Shown: one piece after another, positions 5,129 through 9,559 of the stretch
How the letters are laid out: each line of letters begins with the position of its first letter
Numbering within the stretch: the stretch's first letter is position 1
DNA from: Candidatus Coliplasma caballi
Lineage (GTDB): Bacteria; Bacillota; Clostridia; Oscillospirales; CAG-382
NCBI GenBank assembly: GCA_018065365.1
Contig: JAGHTH010000112.1
Span: 1-9,559, forward strand
Direction: 5' to 3'
DNA length: 9,559 nt
Notes under the pieces: generated by a model
Databases searched by the model: none
The model's input: the letters and a program-made list of their open reading frames with translations, nothing else
What the model was told of the DNA's origin: nothing
Program-made: the position numbers and the translations under genes

Positions 5129-6376
5129 ATGAGCATTCTCAAAGGCGCAGCGGTGATCGGCCAGTCCGGCGGACCTACCTCTGTTATCAACGCGTCTGCT
5201 TACGGCTGTATCAAGACCGCGCTGGAAAACGAAAACATCACGAAAGTTTACGGTATGTGCAACGGTATCAAAGGTTTGCTGAACGACAAACTGATGATCA
5301 TGGACGAGGAAGATCCCGCCGAACTCGCGCTGATGCGCACGACTCCTTCTTCCGCACTCGGCTCCTGCCGTTATAAGCTGAAGGACCCCGATCTTGAGCC
5401 CGCAGATTACGAGCGCATCCTCGAGATCTTCAAAAAGTACAACATCCGCTACTTCTTCTACAACGGCGGCAACGATTCGATGGACACCTGCAACAAGGTT
5501 TCCAAGTTCATGCTCAAGAACGGCTACGAATGCCGCGTCATGGGTATTCCGAAGACCATCGACAACGACCTGACCGGCACCGACCATTGCCCCGGCTACG
5601 CTTCCGCGGCAAAATACATCGCGACCTCGCTGATGGAAATTTATCACGACGCGCGCGTGTATGACACGGGTATGATCACGGTCGTCGAGATCATGGGACG
5701 TAACGCCGGCTGGCTGACCGCCGCCGCTTCCCTTGCCTGCGCAAAGGGACAGGGCCCGGATCTGATCTACTGCCCCGAGAACGACTTTGACATTTACGAA
5801 TTCATGGCAAAGGTCAAGAAGATCTACGCCGAGAACGGCAAGTGCATCGTCGCGGTTTCCGAGGGTATCCACGACAAGAACGGCAAGTACATTTCCGAGT
5901 ACGGCAACGACCTGTCCAACGCTGTTGACGGCTTCGGCCACGCACAGCTGGGCGGTCTGGCTTCGTTCCTCGCACACGAGATCAAGAACGCGACCGGTGC
6001 AAAGGTCCGCGGCATCGAACTTTCTCTGCTGCAGAGATGCGCGGCGCACTGCGCTTCGCTGACCGACATCAACGAGTCCTTCAACGCCGGCAAGACCGCG
6101 GTCGAAAAGGCGATCGAGGGCGTTACGGACAAGATGGTCGGCTTTACCCGTACCTACGTTGACGGCAAGTACGTCTGCAAGTACGATCTGTTCGATCTGA
6201 CCATCGTCGCCAACACCGAGAAGAAGATCCCGGCGGATTGGTTCAACGCAAGCAAAGACGGCATGAACGAGAAGTTCGTGGAGTACGCGCTGCCGCTGAT
6301 CCAGGGCGAAACGGATCTGCCGAAGGAAGACGGGCTGCCGAAGTTTGTTAAACTCAAAAAGGTCATTGCGAAATAA
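5129..6376 (+). CDS. pfp: 6-phosphofructokinase, pyrophosphate-dependent type
   Basis: 415-residue cytoplasmic phosphofructokinase that phosphorylates fructose 6-phosphate to fructose 1,6-bisphosphate; the PPi-using form is reversible. Motifs are the GQSGGPTSVINA phosphate-donor loop (11-22), GGNDSMDT (113-120), PKTIDNDL (141-148) with catalytic D145, and MGRNAGW (189-195). The Asp in GGNDS (D116), where ATP enzymes have Gly, and the Lys in PKTIDND (K142), where ATP enzymes have Gly, are the known markers of PPi specificity. Length of about 415 also fits the PPi clade rather than the roughly 320-residue ATP enzyme. The ATG at 5129 was chosen because AGGTGA lies 5 bases upstream; an in-frame GTG at 5120 would add MKQ but overlaps that site. 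A rho-independent terminator follows. The product feeds the nearby class II aldolase. Confidence 0.9.
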   Translation: MSILKGAAVIGQSGGPTSVINASAYGCIKTALENENITKVYGMCNGIKGLLNDKLMIMDEEDPAELALMRTTPSSALGSCRYKLKDPDLEPADYERILEIFKKYNIRYFFYNGGNDSMDTCNKVSKFMLKNGYECRVMGIPKTIDNDLTGTDHCPGYASAAKYIATSLMEIYHDARVYDTGMITVVEIMGRNAGWLTAAASLACAKGQGPDLIYCPENDFDIYEFMAKVKKIYAENGKCIVAVSEGIHDKNGKYISEYGNDLSNAVDGFGHAQLGGLASFLAHEIKNATGAKVRGIELSLLQRCAAHCASLTDINESFNAGKTAVEKAIEGVTDKMVGFTRTYVDGKYVCKYDLFDLTIVANTEKKIPADWFNASKDGMNEKFVEYALPLIQGETDLPKEDGLPKFVKLKKVIAK

Positions 6377-6408
6377 TCACTGACCTACAATTATAATTAA
6401 GCATTATG

Positions 6409-6440
6409 AAAGCGCAGGCGAAAAACCTGCGCTTTTGTTT
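6409..6440 (+). terminator. pfp: Intrinsic terminator of the phosphofructokinase gene
   Basis: 10-pair perfect stem AAAGCGCAGG (6409-6418) and CCTGCGCTTT (6426-6435) with a CGAAAAA loop, followed by TGTTTT. On the minus strand the trailing bases are CATAATGC, a poor T tract, so the hairpin probably serves the convergent lysozyme gene only weakly. Confidence 0.85.
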
Positions 6441-6457
6441 TGCATCTTCATTTCCGT

Positions 6458-8653
6458 TTACAGAGTATCGCTCGTTCCTAACACGTACGCTTTGAGCAGC
6501 ATATAATCGAACGCGTCGATCGAATCGGAGAGCAGGCAGCCGGAACGGAACAGAGCACCGTCCAGCTCCAGCGTGCCGAGGACAACGGACTTGAGCATCA
6601 TATAGTCGAACGCGTCGATCGTTCCGTCCGCGTTTACGTCGCCGCGCGTCGCGATGAGCAGGCATTCGCTGCCGGTCAGCAAGGCGTAGCCGGTTATGAC
6701 GGTTTCGCCGTCGCCGAGAATGGTATCGCCGTTCAAAACCGTGATGTCGCCGTCAAACAGCGCGCACCATTCGCGTACGGTCAGACCGGTCTTTCCGCCG
6801 AGCAGGAAGCCGTCTTCGATCGACAGGCCGGAATTTTCTTTCGGCTTGGAATCTTCCGGATCGACGGGCGGATCGACAGGGGGATCGACGGGGGGATCGA
6901 CGGGCGGATCCACGGGAGGATCGGACGAATGGGACTGTTCGATCAGCGTGGGGTAATCGACGTAGCAGACGTCAAGATCGACCGTGGTCGTAATGCCGTC
7001 GATTCTTCCCGTTTCGGAATACTGGTGGATCGCGTAGCGGTCGCCGAGATAGGAAACGAGGCGGTTTCCGCCGGGCCAGCGCGCCGCCCAGATCCGATCT
7101 TTGCCGCCGATCGTTTCGCCGTCGATCAGATCGCGGAACCACGATTCGCTGGCATAAACGCCGGCGTAAAAGCCCGATTCTTTCATCAAAGAGAAATAGT
7201 AAGACGCGAGCGCGGTCATGGCGGAAGCGCCGAGCTTGGCCTGGCTGTCGGTTTCAAAGTCGAAATAGACGGGGAAATCGAACGTTTTGCCTTTCAGCGA
7301 TTCCAGAAAGGTCTGCACGTCTTTTTTGATGCCGGTTTCGGTCGTCGAGGAACAGTAAAAATAACTGCCGACGTGAAGCCCCGCCGAAACCGCGCCGGCG
7401 TAGTTTTCTTCAAAGCGGGTGTCTTTGCCGCCGGAGGTCGTTCCGGCACGCAGGATCACGAAGCCGATGCCGCTCGCGGCGACTTTCTCCCAATCCACTT
7501 TTCCCTGGTGGGAAGAAACGTCGATGCCGAACGCGTAGATCAGCGATTCGTCCATCCAGACGTCGTAAAGATCGAGCGCGCGGTTTTCTTCAAACACGCT
7601 TCCGGGCGAATAGGACGCGGCGGTCGCTTCGGGATCCTCCGACCAGCCGAGAAAATAACGCCCCTCGGAAACCGGGATCAGATCGGAGATCGTCAGCGGG
7701 ACGCCCTCGTATTTGGTCTGTGTGAGCGGGCTTTCGCCGCCCTCGCGCAGATGATAGGAAACGGCCAATCTGACGCAGAGCGTTTCGCTTCCGTCGGTAC
7801 GTGCCAGCGCGCACCAGCCGACGCTGATCCTGCCCCAGAGGTAGCCCTCCGCTTCCGTCGTTTCATAGACCGTGATGACGGAATCCCGTGCGATCGATCC
7901 GACGCGTTCGCTTTTGAGCGAGGGCTCGGCGCGCACGTTGAGCACGTCCGCCTGCACGATCCATTGTTCACCCTCCGGCCCGGGATCTTTCAGCGCTTGG
8001 GAAAAGTCGATCTCGTAAACGTAGAACGAAACGGAATTGTATTCGGAAAGCAGCGTGCGGTCAAACCCGGGATCGCAGATCAGCACGTCTTTGTCGGAAA
8101 CATCGTAAACGGCGACGTAATGACCGCCGCCCTTGACTTTCGCGATGAGGAAATAGGTATGGTCGGGATCGGAAAGGTAGGGTGCGACCGTTTCGGCGGC
8201 AGAAGAAGTAACCGCAAGGTCGCGGACGTAGGACACGCCGGGCAGAACGGCGGAAAAGGAGGTGGCGCGGTCTTTGATCCCGCCCTTATCGGTCAGGTAT
8301 TTGCAGGAGCCGCGGTCGTACAGCGCTTCCGCCAGAGAGCCGGGCGTGATCTCTTTTCCACTCGCGAGCGCGATGCCGTTTGCTTTGCAAAGGATCGCAA
8401 CCGACGTGATGAGGCACCCCGCGTGCGCGACGGTTTCTTCCTTATGGCGTACGCCGCTCGCGTCCGTCCAGGGATCGACGCCGATCACGACGTTCGCCCA
8501 GCGGAGATCGCCCTGCTTCCAGGTGTACGGCTCGGTCTGCGGCAGAGCGCTTTCCGCGCCGGCGGAAAAGATGCAAAGCGGCAGAAGAAGGCAGAGGATC
8601 AGCGCCGCCGCGACGGAACGCGACAGGATCCGACAGAAAACGCCCGTATGCAT
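6458..8653 (-). CDS. Secreted multidomain GH25 lysozyme with C39-like, SH3 and dockerin-like modules
   Basis: 731 residues. A signal peptide (about 1-33) has a long hydrophobic core ending SAGA. A C39-like peptidase fold (about 40-215) shows candidate catalytic C80 (HAGCLITS), H178 (GGGHYVAVYD) and D194. An SH3 domain (about 228-285) contains VLNVRAEPSLKSERVGSI. A Listeria/Bacteroides-type repeat (about 295-366) contains FLGWSEDP. A GH25 lysozyme domain (about 375-567) starts GIDVSSHQGKVDW, carries the acidic YFDFET motif (D465, E467) and ends IHQYSETG..TVDLDVCY. A VDPP linker (578-600) and a dockerin-like tail follow, with a canonical first repeat GDVNADGTIDAFDYMMLK (671 on) and a degenerate second one. 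GH25 enzymes cut the N-acetylmuramic acid to N-acetylglucosamine bond in peptidoglycan; the C39-like part may cut peptides or just bind. GGGAGG lies 6-7 bases before the ATG. The protein likely acts in wall turnover or attack on other bacteria. Confidence 0.9.
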   Translation of the reverse strand: MHTGVFCRILSRSVAAALILCLLLPLCIFSAGAESALPQTEPYTWKQGDLRWANVVIGVDPWTDASGVRHKEETVAHAGCLITSVAILCKANGIALASGKEITPGSLAEALYDRGSCKYLTDKGGIKDRATSFSAVLPGVSYVRDLAVTSSAAETVAPYLSDPDHTYFLIAKVKGGGHYVAVYDVSDKDVLICDPGFDRTLLSEYNSVSFYVYEIDFSQALKDPGPEGEQWIVQADVLNVRAEPSLKSERVGSIARDSVITVYETTEAEGYLWGRISVGWCALARTDGSETLCVRLAVSYHLREGGESPLTQTKYEGVPLTISDLIPVSEGRYFLGWSEDPEATAASYSPGSVFEENRALDLYDVWMDESLIYAFGIDVSSHQGKVDWEKVAASGIGFVILRAGTTSGGKDTRFEENYAGAVSAGLHVGSYFYCSSTTETGIKKDVQTFLESLKGKTFDFPVYFDFETDSQAKLGASAMTALASYYFSLMKESGFYAGVYASESWFRDLIDGETIGGKDRIWAARWPGGNRLVSYLGDRYAIHQYSETGRIDGITTTVDLDVCYVDYPTLIEQSHSSDPPVDPPVDPPVDPPVDPPVDPEDSKPKENSGLSIEDGFLLGGKTGLTVREWCALFDGDITVLNGDTILGDGETVITGYALLTGSECLLIATRGDVNADGTIDAFDYMMLKSVVLGTLELDGALFRSGCLLSDSIDAFDYMLLKAYVLGTSDTL
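6854..6925 (-). repeat. 12-base tandem repeat encoding the VDPP linker
   Basis: Five consecutive 12-base units encode Asp-Pro-Pro-Val between the GH25 domain and the dockerin-like end of the lysozyme. Units differ only at wobble positions (CCT, CCG, CCC). This is a Pro-rich spacer typical of modular secreted enzymes, and the array is prone to length change by slippage. Confidence 0.85.
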
Positions 8654-8683
8654 ACAAATCCTCCCGAAAAGATACTTTTTACC

Positions 8684-8713
8684 ATTTTATCATAAGGGGA
8701 GGGGGAAAGTCAA
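8684..8713 (-). promoter_or_regulatory. Promoter of the secreted lysozyme gene
   Basis: Minus strand TTGACT (8708-8713), 18-base spacer, TAAAAT (8684-8689), about 30 bases before the start codon with a GGGAGG ribosome site between. It is divergent from the rplU promoter. Confidence 0.7.
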
Positions 8714-8757
8714 GTGCCGAAGGACTGATTTTTTTGCAAAAAAAGCGAAAAAAGGGG

Positions 8758-8786
8758 TTGACAAAACGGGGAAAGCGTGATAAGAT
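8758..8786 (+). promoter_or_regulatory. rplU: Promoter of the rplU-prp-rpmA operon
   Basis: TTGACA (8758-8763), 17-base spacer, TAAGAT (8781-8786). An A/T-rich palindrome (8729-8744, seven T, GC, seven A) lies just upstream, between this promoter and the divergent lysozyme promoter; it could act as an UP-type element. Confidence 0.82.
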
Positions 8787-8792
8787 AAAGAA

Positions 8793-8876
8793 CGCCGCAT
8801 GTATGGGGCTTTTTTGAAACGTCGTTTTGGCGTGCCTTCTAAGCAGCGAGACTTACGGAAAGTGAGGGAAATTCTA
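8793..8876 (+). promoter_or_regulatory. Probable L21 autoregulatory leader of rplU
   Basis: About 84 untranslated bases separate the predicted transcription start from the rplU ATG, in the position and size range of the L21 leader known upstream of rplU in Firmicutes. A small hairpin CTTAC / GTGAG around GGAAA lies just before the ribosome site and overlaps the start of GTGAGGGAA, so it could hide it. A second short pairing, ACG with CGT around the TCGTTTTGG loop, is weaker. Assignment rests mainly on position; no covariance model was run. Confidence 0.5.
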
Positions 8877-9188
8877 ATGTACGCAGTCATTCAAACCGGC
8901 GGCAAGCAGTACAAGGTGTCCGAAGGCGACATCATCTTCGTCGAGAAGCTCGGCGTGGAAGAGGGCGAAACCTACACCTTTGATCAGGTTCTTGCGGTTT
9001 CCGGTGCAGACGGCTTCAAGGTCGGTTCTCCTTTGGTTGCAGGCGCATCCGTCGTCGCAACCGTCGTCAAGAACGGCAAGGGCAAAAAGATCCACGTGAT
9101 CAAGTATAAGTCCAAGAAGAACGAGAAGAAGCACATCGGGCACAGACAGCCCTACACCAAGCTGCAGATCCAGTCGATCGTCGGCTGA
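8877..9188 (+). CDS. rplU: 50S ribosomal protein L21
   Basis: 103 residues, the standard length. L21 binds 23S rRNA in the large subunit. The N-terminal MYAVIQTGGKQYKVSEGD and the C-terminal KYKSKKNEKKHIGHRQPYTKLQI are the family signatures. The ATG at 8877 has GAGGGAA 6 bases upstream. An in-frame ATG at 8799 would add 26 residues with no ribosome site and no match to the family, so it was rejected. First gene of rplU-prp-rpmA, the conserved order in Firmicutes. Confidence 0.98.
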   Translation: MYAVIQTGGKQYKVSEGDIIFVEKLGVEEGETYTFDQVLAVSGADGFKVGSPLVAGASVVATVVKNGKGKKIHVIKYKSKKNEKKHIGHRQPYTKLQIQSIVG

Positions 9189-9193
9189 AACGC

Positions 9194-9496
9194 ATGATCA
9201 GGGCAGCATTCAAAAAAGATCTTTCCGGCTTTACGGTCTCGGGACATTCGGGCTATGCCGAAGCGGGCAGCGATATCGTGTGCGCCGCGGCGTCGTCCAT
9301 GACCATTCTGGTCTGCAACGCGATCGAAGCGCTCGGCGGAGACGCCGAGGTCGAGCAGAACGAGAAGGAAGCTTCCGTTTCGCTCACGCTCCGCGTTCCG
9401 AACGAAAACGCCTCCCGATTGATCGCCGTTCTGTACGACGAGTTTCGTGAACTGGAAGATCAACACCCGAAATATGTTCGGGTCCAAAAAATCTGA
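9194..9496 (+). CDS. prp: Ribosomal-processing cysteine protease Prp (YsxB family)
   Basis: 100-residue cysteine protease that removes the N-terminal extension of L27, a step needed for working ribosomes in Firmicutes that have the extension. The catalytic pair is visible as H18 in SGHSGYAEAGSD and C30 in DIVCAAAS, 12 residues apart as in the characterised Staphylococcus enzyme (H22 and C34). Length is slightly short but normal for the family. The gene starts 5 bases after the rplU stop with no clear ribosome site, so translational coupling to rplU is likely. The expected substrate, L27 with the extension, is encoded 19 bases downstream. Confidence 0.94.
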   Translation: MIRAAFKKDLSGFTVSGHSGYAEAGSDIVCAAASSMTILVCNAIEALGGDAEVEQNEKEASVSLTLRVPNENASRLIAVLYDEFRELEDQHPKYVRVQKI

Positions 9497-9515
9497 TAAA
9501 AAGGAGTACGTTAGT

Positions 9516-9559
9516 ATGCTGAAGTTATCCATTCAGTTCTTCGCACATAAAAAAGGTGT
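9516..9559 (+). CDS. rpmA: 50S ribosomal protein L27, 5' end only, with Prp-cleavable extension
   Basis: Fourteen codons plus two bases are present before the window ends: MLKLSIQFFAHKKGV. The LSIQFF-A segment matches the Prp recognition site at the start of Firmicutes L27, where cleavage falls after the FF pair and exposes the alanine that begins mature L27 and reaches towards the peptidyl-transferase centre. An AAGGAG ribosome site lies 9 bases upstream. The length of the rest cannot be judged. Confidence 0.93.
   Translation, partial: MLKLSIQFFAHKKG

Noticed and set aside
4985..6049. 354-codon open frame on the minus strand
   Set aside because: Antisense to the phosphofructokinase gene, which has all catalytic motifs. 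No ribosome site or domain supports the antisense frame.
6929..8695. 588-codon open frame on the plus strand
   Set aside because: Runs antisense to the well-supported lysozyme gene. Its translation is rich in Arg, Asp, Val and Phe with no recognisable domain; it is a shadow of GC-biased codons on the other strand.
8799..8876. In-frame upstream ATG extending L21 by 26 residues
   Set aside because: L21 family proteins begin at MYAVIQTGGKQYKV, the 8877 start has a ribosome site, and the upstream bases fit an untranslated leader.

Overview
The window looks like chromosomal DNA from a fairly GC-rich Gram-positive anaerobe of the class Clostridia, probably an uncultured gut or rumen Oscillospirales-type bacterium. 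Four things point there: a pyrophosphate-type phosphofructokinase, a class II fructose-bisphosphate aldolase, a secreted multidomain lysozyme ending in a dockerin-like module, and a ribosomal protein L27 start carrying the Firmicutes-type N-terminal extension with a Prp protease gene next to it. Promoters are classical sigma-A boxes with 17-18 base spacers. No tRNA, rRNA, CRISPR array, transposase or phage gene was seen.

Layout. 1-662: 3' end of a cysteine synthase gene on the plus strand, ending at a bidirectional terminator shared with a convergent minus-strand operon. 708-2131: that operon, a six-helix HdeD/DUF308-like membrane protein followed with zero spacing by the S4-domain protein YlmH. 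2132-2597: an unusual gene-free stretch with two tandem copies of a palindromic, structured repeat; one copy contains the strong terminator for the minus-strand aldolase gene. 2598-3603: class II aldolase (fba) with its own promoter. 3629-4988: a minus-strand gene for an ECF-sigma-like protein fused to a transmembrane helix, a Ser/Glu/Pro-rich linker and an extracellular SH3 domain, behind a perfect consensus promoter. 5054-6440: divergent PPi-type 6-phosphofructokinase gene and its terminator. 6458-8713: convergent gene for a secreted C39-like / SH3 / repeat / GH25 / dockerin protein. 8758-9559: divergent rplU-prp-rpmA operon behind a likely L21 autoregulatory leader, with rpmA cut by the window end.

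How the genes fit together. The phosphofructokinase and aldolase catalyse consecutive glycolytic steps and lie either side of the sigma-like gene, each with its own promoter. Prp is expected to process the L27 precursor encoded just downstream. The sigma-like membrane protein and the secreted lysozyme both carry SH3 domains that could contact the cell wall, but the sequence shows no direct regulatory link. The items most worth a second look are the covarying tandem palindromic elements at 2219-2591 and the membrane-anchored sigma-SH3 fusion.
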